NCBI GenBank assembly: GCA_016302215.1
Contig: JAEDNZ010000036.1
Location: 1 to 13,404, forward strand
DNA length: 13,404 nt
Origin: Muribaculaceae bacterium
GTDB taxonomy: Bacteria; Bacteroidota; Bacteroidia; Bacteroidales; Muribaculaceae
Direction of reading: 5' to 3'
The notes below the pieces were generated by a model. It was not told the DNA's origin, searched no databases, and saw only the letters and a program-made list of their open reading frames with translations. Both the position numbers and the translations under genes were made by a program. Below, piece by piece: positions 1 through 6,609 of the stretch; within the stretch, counting starts at the first letter, position 1; every line of letters starts with the position of its first letter.

Positions 1-12
1 AGAGGCTGTGTC
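1..12 (+). repeat. Left terminal inverted repeat of the IS
   Basis: The bases agaggctgtgtc match the reverse complement of 1856-1867 without mismatch. The repeat may extend one or two bases left of the window. Confidence 0.85.
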
Positions 13-43
13 GTAATTAAGGTTTTACGGCGCAGCCTCTTTT
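1..43 (+). terminator. Inward-facing hairpin at the IS left end
   Basis: Bases 1-8 (agaggctg) pair with 33-40 (cagcctct), and four T bases follow (40-43). Read on the plus strand this has the form of an intrinsic terminator. It would stop transcripts entering the element from the left, which would otherwise be antisense to the transposase. The 24-base loop is long for a strong terminator. Confidence 0.5.
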
Positions 44-68
44 GTATGCTATTGAGGATTGGATATTT

Positions 69-1733
69 TCAGGCAACCGATTTTTCAGGATAATTCCAAA
101 ATATTCGATACTCAGAAAGTAAAAATCTGCAAACAAGCAAAGACAGGCCATCATGGGGTGTATTTCCCCCATTTTGAGCCTGTTTTGCTATCCTTGAGCA
201 CAATTTCTTTATGTTGAAGGCTATGGCGAAGAAGGCAAAGTCCATTGTGACCTTGTCTTTTCCGAAGTGACGGAAACGGCGGTATGCCATATTGAATTTC
301 ATCTGTCCGAAAACTGCCTCCGGTTCGATACATCGTCGCCCTCTGTGTTTTAGTCCTTCCTCCGAGGTGAGTAGTTCACGGGCTTTTCGCTTGTATCCGT
401 TTAGCCGATGGTTTACTTCGAGTGTGCGCCTATCGCCTTTGGCTTTGTAGCATAGACATCTCAGCGGGCAACCGTTGCAGTTCTGTGCGCGGTAACGTGC
501 GTTTTCACTGCGGTATCCGCTTGCGGTCTTGGAGTGGGAAGTTCCGATGCGAGTCATGTGCTGGCCCATCGGGCAAACGTAGTAATCTTCGTCGGCGTTG
601 TAATAGAAGTTGTCGTGATGGAACGGGTTGGGCTTGTAACGGGGGCGCTGTTCGAGGTGGAAGCGGTTGTATTTGACGTAAGCCTCCATTCCGGCCTCGT
701 CCATGAAGCGGTAGTTCTCCTCGGAGCCGTAGCCGGAGTCGGCGACTGCGACCAGTGGCATATGCCCGTATCGGTCAAGGAAGGAGTTGAAGAAGGGTAT
801 TAGCGTAAGCGTGTCGGTGGGATTGGGGAACAGGGCGAAGTCGGTGATGAACTGGTTTTCGGCAGAGATCTGCAGGTTGTAGCCGGGCTTGGTCTGGCCG
901 TTGTTCATCGCGTCTTCCTTCATCCGCATGAATGTGGCGTCGGTATCTGTCTTGGACATGGAGTTGCGCTCGCCGATCTGCTCCAGCTGTCCATCATACT
1001 CACTTAGCTTGTCGCGGTGCTTCTCCAGCTCCTTTATCTGTTTCTTTTTTTCGCGCTGCTGCTTCTTCTGCTCCTTGCCGGTCGGTTCGGGTTCTGCTGA
1101 AAGGGAGTCCTGCAATTCGGTGATAAGAGATGTCAGCGTTTCGGGTGTGAACTCGACTTTATCAGATCCGGTGGCCTTGTCCTGTGCTATCACATCGTCT
1201 ATCTGTCCGAGCAGGACACGTATCTTTTCCTGAAGCTTGGCCTTGTTCTTTTCAACGGTCTTGCGCCAGACAAAGGTGTATTTGTTGGCTTTGGACTCTA
1301 TCTTGGTGCCGTCTATATATTCCACATCAAGCGTGATGAAGCCGCGTTCGGCGAGCACGAGCACCGTCTGGGTGAAGATATTGTTGATCTCATTCTTAAC
1401 ACGATTGCGGAAACGGTTGATTGTCACGAAGTCGGGACGCTCCTGTGCGGCAAGCCAGATATAATGGATGTCGCGCTGAACCACCTTTTCTATCTTGCGG
1501 CAGGAATAAATGTTGTTCATGTATGCGTAGAGAATGATCTTGAGCATCATCCTCGGATGGTAAGGGCAACGGCCTTTCTCACGGTACAGTTTTTTGAACT
1601 CTTTCAGGTCAAGGCTCTCGACTATGGCATCGACTACGCGAACGGGGTCATTTTCCGAAATGTCATCGTTAGGATTGACTGTCAGAAACAACCTATTGTT
1701 ATTGTAAGATTTTGTATGTAATTTTGTAGGCAT
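69..1733 (-). CDS. IS1182-family DDE transposase
   Basis: This protein of 554 residues should catalyse cut or copy transfer of the surrounding element. The N-terminal part (about residues 15-125) looks like the DUF772-type DNA-binding region of IS5/IS1182 transposases. The DDE core is visible: D141 in YIDGTKIE, D332 in VADSGYGS, and E472 in the PEAVFGQMK segment near the C-terminus. A charged, coiled-coil-like insert rich in K, E and Q (about 160-255) separates the first and second acidic residues. A cysteine cluster (C387, C419, C422, C426, C428) suggests a small metal-binding knuckle, as is common in this family. The ATG start is only about a dozen bases downstream of the predicted transcription start. 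Length and frame look complete, so I call it intact. Target preference cannot be read from the sequence. Confidence 0.93.
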   Translation of the reverse strand: MPTKLHTKSYNNNRLFLTVNPNDDISENDPVRVVDAIVESLDLKEFKKLYREKGRCPYHPRMMLKIILYAYMNNIYSCRKIEKVVQRDIHYIWLAAQERPDFVTINRFRNRVKNEINNIFTQTVLVLAERGFITLDVEYIDGTKIESKANKYTFVWRKTVEKNKAKLQEKIRVLLGQIDDVIAQDKATGSDKVEFTPETLTSLITELQDSLSAEPEPTGKEQKKQQREKKKQIKELEKHRDKLSEYDGQLEQIGERNSMSKTDTDATFMRMKEDAMNNGQTKPGYNLQISAENQFITDFALFPNPTDTLTLIPFFNSFLDRYGHMPLVAVADSGYGSEENYRFMDEAGMEAYVKYNRFHLEQRPRYKPNPFHHDNFYYNADEDYYVCPMGQHMTRIGTSHSKTASGYRSENARYRAQNCNGCPLRCLCYKAKGDRRTLEVNHRLNGYKRKARELLTSEEGLKHRGRRCIEPEAVFGQMKFNMAYRRFRHFGKDKVTMDFAFFAIAFNIKKLCSRIAKQAQNGGNTPHDGLSLLVCRFLLSEYRIFWNYPEKSVA

Positions 1734-1751
1734 TTAAATTGTTTTATGTCA

Positions 1752-1782
1752 CTAAGTTACAAAAACTTTTTGACATAACAAA
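1752..1782 (-). promoter_or_regulatory. Transposase promoter, Bacteroides type
   Basis: On the minus strand TTTG (1782-1779), 19 bases, then TAACTTAG (1759-1752) fit the Bacteroides TTTG / TAnnTTTG pattern with one mismatch. Transcription would start near 1745, leaving a 5' leader of about a dozen bases before the ATG at 1733. The -33 box lies inside one arm of the hairpin at 1777-1812. Confidence 0.65.
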
Positions 1783-1812
1783 GCCCCGGCTTGGGAAAGT
1801 CAGGGCTTTGTT
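1777..1812. repeat. Subterminal hairpin upstream of the transposase
   Basis: aacaaagccc (1777-1786) is the perfect reverse complement of gggctttgtt (1803-1812). The similarity extends outward with a two-base gap (acat and atgt). It overlaps the transposase -33 box. It could act as a second block to transcripts entering from the EF-G paralog side. No function is proven. Confidence 0.6.
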
Positions 1813-1833
1813 TTATGTTTTACAGCAGATTAC

Positions 1834-1867
1834 AAAAAGAGGCTGCGCCTATTTTGACACAGCCTCT
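1834..1867 (-). terminator. Inward-facing hairpin terminator at the IS right end
   Basis: On the minus strand AGAGGCTG (1867-1860) pairs with CAGCCTCT (1845-1838) across a 14-base loop and runs directly into a T tract. It lies 38 bases past the EF-G paralog's stop and faces its transcript, so it probably serves as that gene's terminator. It would also shield the transposase from read-through. Confidence 0.65.
1856..1867 (-). repeat. Right terminal inverted repeat of the IS
   Basis: The bases gacacagcctct are the exact reverse complement of the left end at 1-12. Two further T bases follow (1868-1869) and may belong to the element or to the target site. Confidence 0.85.
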
Positions 1868-1904
1868 TTGCGGTATAAGGTATAGTGCGATATTGACGCG
1901 CGGA

Positions 1905-4061
1905 TCAGTCGTCGGCGTTCTTCTCGGCGTATTCTTTGAGCAGCTTCTCTTGTACGTCGCCGGGCACAAGCTCGTATGACGCAAATTTCATCGAGAATGA
2001 CGACCGGCCGCCGGTGATAGAGCTCAGCGCTGTAGAGTAGCTTGACATCTCTTTGAGGGGCACTTTGGCGCTGATTTTCTCGAAGCCGTTTTCGCTTGAC
2101 ATACCCATGATGATGGCGCGGCGTCCTTGCAGGTCGCTCATCACATCACCCATAACATCGGCGGGCACGAGTACCTCTACATCATATATAGGCTCAAGCA
2201 CCTTGGGGTTGGCGTTGCGGAATGCTTCGCTGAAGGCATTACGTCCGGCGAGACGGAATGATATTTCATTTGAATCTACCGGGTGCATCTTGCCATCGTA
2301 GATACATACACGCACGTCGCGAGCATACGAGCCGGTAAGCGGGCCTTGCTCCATGCGATCCATCAGACCTTTGACGATAGCCGGGATGAAACGTGCATCG
2401 ATGGCACCACCCACGATGCAGTTGCATACCACGAGCTTGCCTCCCCATGCCAGAGGTATCTCCTGAGTGTCGCGCACGCTCATCTTGAACTCTTGGTTGC
2501 CGAAACGATATGTGTCGGGAGCCGGCATGCCTTCAACATAAGGCTCGATGATCAGGTGCACCTCGCCGAACTGGCCTGCGCCGCCTGATTGTTTCTTGTG
2601 ACGGTAGTCAGCACGTGCAGCCTTAGTGATTGTCTCGCGATAGGGTATCTTAGGCTCTTCGAAGATGATGGGCAGCTTGTCGTTGTTCTCAACGCGCCAT
2701 TTGAGGGTGCGCAGGTGAAACTCGCCTTGACCCGAGAGTATGGTCTGCTTGAGCTCTTTAGATTGCTCTATCTGCCATGTGGGGTCTTCTTCGTGCATGC
2801 GCGTGAGTATGGCGTTGAGCTTTTCGGCATCGCTCTCGGTCACGGGGCGCACGGCGCGCTGATATTTGGGAGCCGGGTATTTGATGAAGTCATACTCTAT
2901 TTCGCAGCCCTTCTCGTTGAGCGTGTTGCCGGTGCGCACATCTTTGAGTTTCACCGTGGCGCCAATGTCGCCGGCGTGGAGCTCGTCAACCTGTGTCTTA
3001 ATCTGGCCGCATACGCAGTACAGCTGAGCGAGACGCTCCTTGCTGCCGCGCGTCACATTGTCTAAGTCAGCGCCGGCTTTGAGGACACCTGACATTACTT
3101 TGAAGTAGCTAACCTCGCCGATGTGAGGCTCCACGGTGGTCTTGAACATAAACACGCTCAGAGGACCATCGTCGGTGGGCTTCACTTCATCGCCGGCAGT
3201 ATCTACCGGAGCGGGCATATCTTCAACGAAGGGCACCACGTTGCCCAGGAACTCCATCATGCGGCGCACACCCATATCTTTGGCGGCGCTGACGCAGAAT
3301 ACCGGGTATATGGATTGGTCGATGAGGCCTTTGCGGATGCCGAGGCGCATCTCGTCTTCGGTGAGGTGCTCTGATTCGAAGAATTTCTCCATCAGCGACT
3401 CGTCGTTTTCGGCAGCAGCCTCCACAAGCGCTTTGTGGAGCTCGTTGGCGCGGTCCATCTCTTCAGCCGGGATGTCTTCGATGGTGGGCACGCCACCTTC
3501 GGGTCCCCACGAGTATTTTTTCATCAGCAGCACGTCAATCATTGCGTTGAAACCGGGGCCTGACACAATGGGGTACTGAATGGGCACCACTTTGGGGCCG
3601 AAGACCTCACGCATTTGCTCGATGACATTTTCATAGTCAGCTTTCTCACCATCGAGCTGGTTGACGGCGAAGATGATAGGCTTTTTCAGCGCTGATGCTG
3701 TGCGGAAGATGTTTTGCGTACCTACTTCTACGCCATATTGGCCATTAATTACAATCAAACCGGTGTCGGTGACATTGAGCGCGGTGATAGCGTTGCCCAC
3801 AAAGTCATCAGCTCCGGGGCAATCAATGACGTTGAGCTTCTTGTTGAGAAATTCGGCGTACAGCACGGTAGAGAACACCGAGTAGCCGTATTCCTTCTCC
3901 ACGGGGAAGTAGTCACATACGGTAGTGCCTGCTTCTACAGTGCCGCGGCGTTTTATAACTCCACACTCGTAGAGCATAGCTTCAGCGAGTGTGGTTTTAC
4001 CTGAGCCTTTGCTTCCGAGCAAGGCTATGTTCTTGATTTCGTTAGTTTTGTAAACTTTCAT
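1905..4061 (-). CDS. fusA2: EF-G paralog EF-G2 (GTPase-deficient type)
   Basis: This 718-residue cytoplasmic protein has the full EF-G layout: G domain (about 1-285), domain II (about 300-390), domain III (about 400-475), domain IV (about 478-605) and domain V (about 620-700). The P-loop GSKGSGKT (16-23) and NQLD (134-137) are present. The G3 motif reads DCPG followed by A84, where active EF-Gs have the catalytic histidine. Switch I reads EYGYS instead of ERGIT. In domain IV, 49 residues (502-550) separate GEV from GGAID. E. coli EF-G, as I recall it, has 23 there, so about 26 are extra. The Bacteroides EF-G2, which translocates ribosomes without GTP hydrolysis during carbon starvation, is reported to have a unique 26-residue segment, so I assign this gene to that type. 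The Tet(M)/Tet(Q) family is less likely. The IS lies directly downstream and a Crp-like regulator is divergent upstream. Confidence 0.88.
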   Translation of the reverse strand: MKVYKTNEIKNIALLGSKGSGKTTLAEAMLYECGVIKRRGTVEAGTTVCDYFPVEKEYGYSVFSTVLYAEFLNKKLNVIDCPGADDFVGNAITALNVTDTGLIVINGQYGVEVGTQNIFRTASALKKPIIFAVNQLDGEKADYENVIEQMREVFGPKVVPIQYPIVSGPGFNAMIDVLLMKKYSWGPEGGVPTIEDIPAEEMDRANELHKALVEAAAENDESLMEKFFESEHLTEDEMRLGIRKGLIDQSIYPVFCVSAAKDMGVRRMMEFLGNVVPFVEDMPAPVDTAGDEVKPTDDGPLSVFMFKTTVEPHIGEVSYFKVMSGVLKAGADLDNVTRGSKERLAQLYCVCGQIKTQVDELHAGDIGATVKLKDVRTGNTLNEKGCEIEYDFIKYPAPKYQRAVRPVTESDAEKLNAILTRMHEEDPTWQIEQSKELKQTILSGQGEFHLRTLKWRVENNDKLPIIFEEPKIPYRETITKAARADYRHKKQSGGAGQFGEVHLIIEPYVEGMPAPDTYRFGNQEFKMSVRDTQEIPLAWGGKLVVCNCIVGGAIDARFIPAIVKGLMDRMEQGPLTGSYARDVRVCIYDGKMHPVDSNEISFRLAGRNAFSEAFRNANPKVLEPIYDVEVLVPADVMGDVMSDLQGRRAIIMGMSSENGFEKISAKVPLKEMSSYSTALSSITGGRSSFSMKFASYELVPGDVQEKLLKEYAEKNADD

Positions 4062-4137
4062 GTTATTAGGGTTTATAAGTTTTCACGGTTGGTTTGAATT
4101 TGAGGCGCAATTTATAAATCTTTTTTGATAAAACTAT

Positions 4138-4151
4138 CATAGAAAACTATG
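4138..4151. repeat. Palindrome upstream of EF-G2
   Basis: catag and ctatg flank aaaa. The palindrome overlaps the best -7-like box for EF-G2 (TAGTTTTC on the minus strand, 4149-4142). It could be a regulator site or a leader hairpin. It is short enough to occur by chance in AT-rich DNA. Confidence 0.35.
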
Positions 4152-4286
4152 TTTGATAACATAAAAATGCTATTTGGGCAAAAAAAAGCTATTTTCTTGG
4201 CTTCTTGGCATAGCTTGGTGCTGTGTGTTGAGGGGAAATATGTTGGTGTGTGATGGCCGGGAGTGTGTATATTATTAAAATCGGTA

Positions 4287-4299
4287 TAATGAATCATTA
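4287..4299. promoter_or_regulatory. Candidate operator TAATGA-N-TCATTA
   Basis: This perfect 13-base dyad lies 38 bases upstream of the -33 box of the Crp-like gene. It is in a position where a dimeric regulator could act on either divergent gene. It is not a classic Crp site (TGTGA-N6-TCACA). The binding protein is unknown. Confidence 0.3.
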
Positions 4300-4337
4300 C
4301 TTACAATGCACCAAATAGTGAAAAATTGTGATATTAT

Positions 4338-4368
4338 TTTGAATATGAGAAAAAATGTTGTAATTTTG
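4338..4368 (+). promoter_or_regulatory. Promoter of the Crp-like gene, perfect Bacteroides consensus
   Basis: TTTG (4338-4341), 19 bases, then TAATTTTG (4361-4368) match the TTTG / TAnnTTTG consensus exactly. Transcription should start near 4375, about 25 bases before the ATG at 4399. Confidence 0.8.
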
Positions 4369-4398
4369 TGTTGTAAAACATATCTATGAGGCATAATA

Positions 4399-5097
4399 AT
4401 GATAAAAGCAGCTATAGAAAAGGCTATAAATGAGGATATGGCCGAGATTTGGTCATTGCTTGACGGCGATGAGAAGCGTCTTGTGCTGGATAATTTTGAG
4501 GTGCATAGCTTCAAAAAAAATCAGCTTATCTATGCCGAAGGTGATGAGCCTGAATTTCTTTGGTGTCTGCTCAAAGGCAAAGTGAAGAAATATAAGGAGG
4601 GCGTTGGCGGCCGAGCTCAGATATTGAGACTCGTGCGGCCGGTGCAGTATTTCGGCTATCGAGCTTTTTTTGCAGAGGAGACTTATGTGTCAAGTGCAGC
4701 AGCTTTTGAGGCCTCGGTGTTGGGTACACTGCCGATGAGCTTGGTGAAGTCAATGATTACCAAGAATATACAGTTAGCGTGGTTCTTTATTAAGGAGCTG
4801 TCACATAATCTTGGCGGCTCAGACACCAAGATAGTAAATCTCACGCAGAAGCACATACGCGGTCGCCTTGCCGAGGCGCTGATGGTGCTTCGCGACAATT
4901 ATGGCTATGAGGAAGACGAATCTACTCTTAAGATATATATGTCGCGAGAGGATTTGGCCAACTTGTCGAATATGACCACCGCCAATGCCATACGCACATT
5001 GTCAGCCTTTGTTGCTGAGCGTCTGCTTGTGGTAGATGGCAGGCGCATCAAGATTATCAATGAGCCGCAATTGAGGCGCATAAGCAAGTTCGGCTAA
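4399..5097 (+). CDS. Crp/Fnr-family transcription regulator
   Basis: This 232-residue protein has the two-part Crp layout: a cyclic-nucleotide-binding-like beta-roll (about 25-125), a dimer helix (about 126-150) and a C-terminal winged helix (about 150-225). The helix-turn-helix is SREDLANLSNMTTANAIRTL (182-201). The phosphate-binding cassette reads YFGYRAFFAEETYVSSA. By my alignment the Glu and the Arg-Ser that hold cAMP in E. coli Crp become Tyr and Ser-Ser, so cAMP is an unlikely ligand. There is no cysteine cluster of the FNR type. The gene is divergent from EF-G2 and convergent with radA. In B. thetaiotaomicron the Crp-like regulator Cur activates the EF-G2 gene, so this could be the Cur counterpart. 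I cannot confirm that without comparison and leave the symbol empty. Confidence 0.88.
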   Translation: MIKAAIEKAINEDMAEIWSLLDGDEKRLVLDNFEVHSFKKNQLIYAEGDEPEFLWCLLKGKVKKYKEGVGGRAQILRLVRPVQYFGYRAFFAEETYVSSAAAFEASVLGTLPMSLVKSMITKNIQLAWFFIKELSHNLGGSDTKIVNLTQKHIRGRLAEALMVLRDNYGYEEDESTLKIYMSREDLANLSNMTTANAIRTLSAFVAERLLVVDGRRIKIINEPQLRRISKFG

Positions 5098-5117
5098 CTT
5101 TATATGGTATAATAGAA

Positions 5118-5133
5118 GCCTCTTAATAGAGGC
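5118..5133. repeat. Small hairpin after the Crp-like gene
   Basis: gcctct and agaggc flank taat, 20 bases past the stop codon of the Crp-like gene. No T tract follows, so alone it is a weak terminator. It may help to end the transcript together with the larger hairpin at 5160-5191. Confidence 0.4.
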
Positions 5134-5159
5134 GGCCGCATAGGTACAATTATCTGCAA

Positions 5160-5191
5160 CACGCGCTGGGAATAGTTTTTCTCGGCGCGTG
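5160..5191. terminator. Hairpin between the convergent Crp-like gene and radA
   Basis: cacgcgctggg (5160-5170) pairs with ctcggcgcgtg (5181-5191), two of the pairs being G-T wobbles, around a 10-base loop. This is a stable 11-pair stem between two genes that run toward each other. Neither side has a proper T tract, so termination by it is inferred from position and stability. Confidence 0.5.
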
Positions 5192-5226
5192 CTGTATTTC
5201 GGGGGCAAGATGGGTGTTGGCCGCCA

Positions 5227-6597
5227 TCAGCCAAATAGCGCTCTGAATGCCTCTTCTACCTTTGATACTTCGTGGATTTGAATCGAGAGTTTGGCGGTGT
5301 CGATGCCTTTGAGGTTGTGTCGCGGCAGCAGTATGTGTTTCATGCCGAGCTTCTCCGCTTCCATCAGCCGTTGTTCGATACGCGCCACGGGGCGTATCTC
5401 GCCCGATAGTCCTATCTCGCCTGTCATACACCAATCGTGAGTGATTGGCATATCTACATTGCTTGAGAGCACGGCGGCTATCACGCTGAGGTCAAGAGCC
5501 GGGTCGTTGACGCGCAGCCCGCCGGCGATATTCAGGAACACGTCTTTTTGAGCCAGTTTGAAGCCTACGCGCTTCTCGAGCACGGCGAGCAACATGTTGG
5601 TGCGCTTGGCATCAAAGCCGGTGACCGAGCGCTGCGGGGTGCCGTAGGCAGCGCTGCTTACCAATGCCTGCGCTTCAATCAGAAACGGCCGTGCGCCATC
5701 GATGGTGACACCGATAGCCACACCCGAGAGGGTCTCGTCAGCCTGCGATAGCAGCATCTGCGATGGATTTGTCACCTCGCGCAATCCTTGACGACACATC
5801 TCATAGATGCCGAGCTCTGAGGTGCTGCCAAAGCGGTTTTTGATAGGCCGCAAGATGCGGTACATGTATTGGCGGTCGCCCTCAAATTGTAATACTGCAT
5901 CGACGATGTGCTCAAGCACCTTGGGCCCGGCGAGGTTGCCTTCTTTGGTGATATGGCCGATAAGCAGCACGGGCACGCCTGACTCCTTGGCATACTTCAG
6001 CAGCCTGGCTGCGCACTCCCTCACCTGGCTGATGCTGCCGGCTGCCGACTCGAGAGCCTCAGATGCGATGGTCTGAATGGAGTCAACAATAAGAATGGCA
6101 GGAGACACAGCTTCGATATGCTCAAAGATATTTTCGAGTGACGTCTCGCAGACGATAAACACATTGTCAGAGCCTCTGCCGATACGGTCGGCGCGGAGCT
6201 TGAGCTGTGTGGCGCTTTCTTCTCCGGAGACATATAGTATGGTCTTTGATTTGATGGCGAGGAGGTTTTGGAGCACGAGGGTGGATTTGCCTATGCCCGG
6301 CTCGCCTCCTATCAGTACTAATGAGCCCGGCACCAGGCCGCCGCCGAGCACTCTGTTGAGCTCGGCTGATGGCATAGTGATGCGAGGGGCGTCATTTGCG
6401 TCAATTTGGTTGACGGGCCTCGGCTTTTCTGCCGTTGCTCCTCGGCGGCTTGTGGTGAATGTCTTAGACGGGCCGGCGGTGACACGTTCTTCGACCATGG
6501 TATTCCATTCGCCACATACCGGGCATCTGCCGGCCCATTTGGGCGAGTCGGCTCCGCATGATGAGCAGTACCATACGCTTTTTGTCTTAGGTGCCAT
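5227..6597 (-). CDS. radA: DNA repair protein RadA
   Basis: This 456-residue protein has the normal length for RadA (Sms), the RecA-like helicase that drives branch migration during recombination and repair. The N-terminal zinc finger has C11, C14, C25 and C28. The ATPase core has Walker A GGEPGIGKST (97-106) and Walker B ILIVDS (168-173). The RadA signature KNRFG is at 253-257. The C-terminal part (about 285-456) is the Lon-protease-like domain, including GFDAKRTNMLLAVLEKR and the GGLRVNDPALDLSVIAAVLS stretch. The ATG at 6597 places the zinc finger right at the N-terminus as expected. It is the last gene of a minus-strand cluster, 12 bases after the RNA methyltransferase stop, so it is probably co-transcribed with it. 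Confidence 0.96.
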   Translation of the reverse strand: MAPKTKSVWYCSSCGADSPKWAGRCPVCGEWNTMVEERVTAGPSKTFTTSRRGATAEKPRPVNQIDANDAPRITMPSAELNRVLGGGLVPGSLVLIGGEPGIGKSTLVLQNLLAIKSKTILYVSGEESATQLKLRADRIGRGSDNVFIVCETSLENIFEHIEAVSPAILIVDSIQTIASEALESAAGSISQVRECAARLLKYAKESGVPVLLIGHITKEGNLAGPKVLEHIVDAVLQFEGDRQYMYRILRPIKNRFGSTSELGIYEMCRQGLREVTNPSQMLLSQADETLSGVAIGVTIDGARPFLIEAQALVSSAAYGTPQRSVTGFDAKRTNMLLAVLEKRVGFKLAQKDVFLNIAGGLRVNDPALDLSVIAAVLSSNVDMPITHDWCMTGEIGLSGEIRPVARIEQRLMEAEKLGMKHILLPRHNLKGIDTAKLSIQIHEVSKVEEAFRALFG

Positions 6598-6609
6598 AGA
6601 GTGGGGGAC

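Larger units (their letters stand above)
1..1867 (-). mobile_element. IS1182-family insertion sequence, apparently complete
   Basis: A single transposase gene lies between terminal inverted repeats. The left end (1-12) reads agaggctgtgtc, and the right end (1856-1867) is its exact reverse complement. Each end also has an inverted partial copy of its first eight bases a little further in (33-40 and 1838-1845), so each end can fold on itself. The right boundary could be 1867 to 1869. The left boundary is at or just outside the first base of the window, so any target-site duplication cannot be checked. The transposase frame is unbroken, a promoter is visible and the repeats match, so the copy may still be active. 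It sits 37 bases past the stop codon of the EF-G paralog and breaks no recognisable gene. Confidence 0.9.
4062..4398. other. Divergent control region between EF-G2 and the Crp-like gene
   Basis: This AT-rich 337-base spacer holds no plausible gene. On the plus side it contains a perfect promoter for the Crp-like gene. On the minus side I found only isolated TAnnTTTG-like boxes with one mismatch (for example 4142-4149 and 4129-4136), none with a TTTG at the proper distance. EF-G2 may therefore depend on an activator. Two perfect palindromes stand out: 4138-4151 (CATAG, 4 bases, CTATG) and 4287-4299 (TAATGA, 1 base, TCATTA). Confidence 0.6.

Noticed and set aside
2589..3065. 158-codon open frame antisense to EF-G2
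   Set aside because: The opposite strand codes a complete EF-G paralog with conserved motifs through this stretch. The antisense frame has no recognisable domain or promoter.
1905..4061. Tetracycline-resistance ribosomal protection protein (TetQ/TetM type)
   Set aside because: Those proteins are GTP-hydrolysing and keep the histidine of the G3 motif. Here it is Ala, and domain IV has the KKQSGGAGQFG start and the extra segment expected of EF-G2. No resistance-element context is seen.
5118..5133. Second IS end (shares the agaggc core with the IS1182 repeat)
   Set aside because: Only six bases match, it is a symmetrical hairpin, and there is no transposase or partner repeat nearby.
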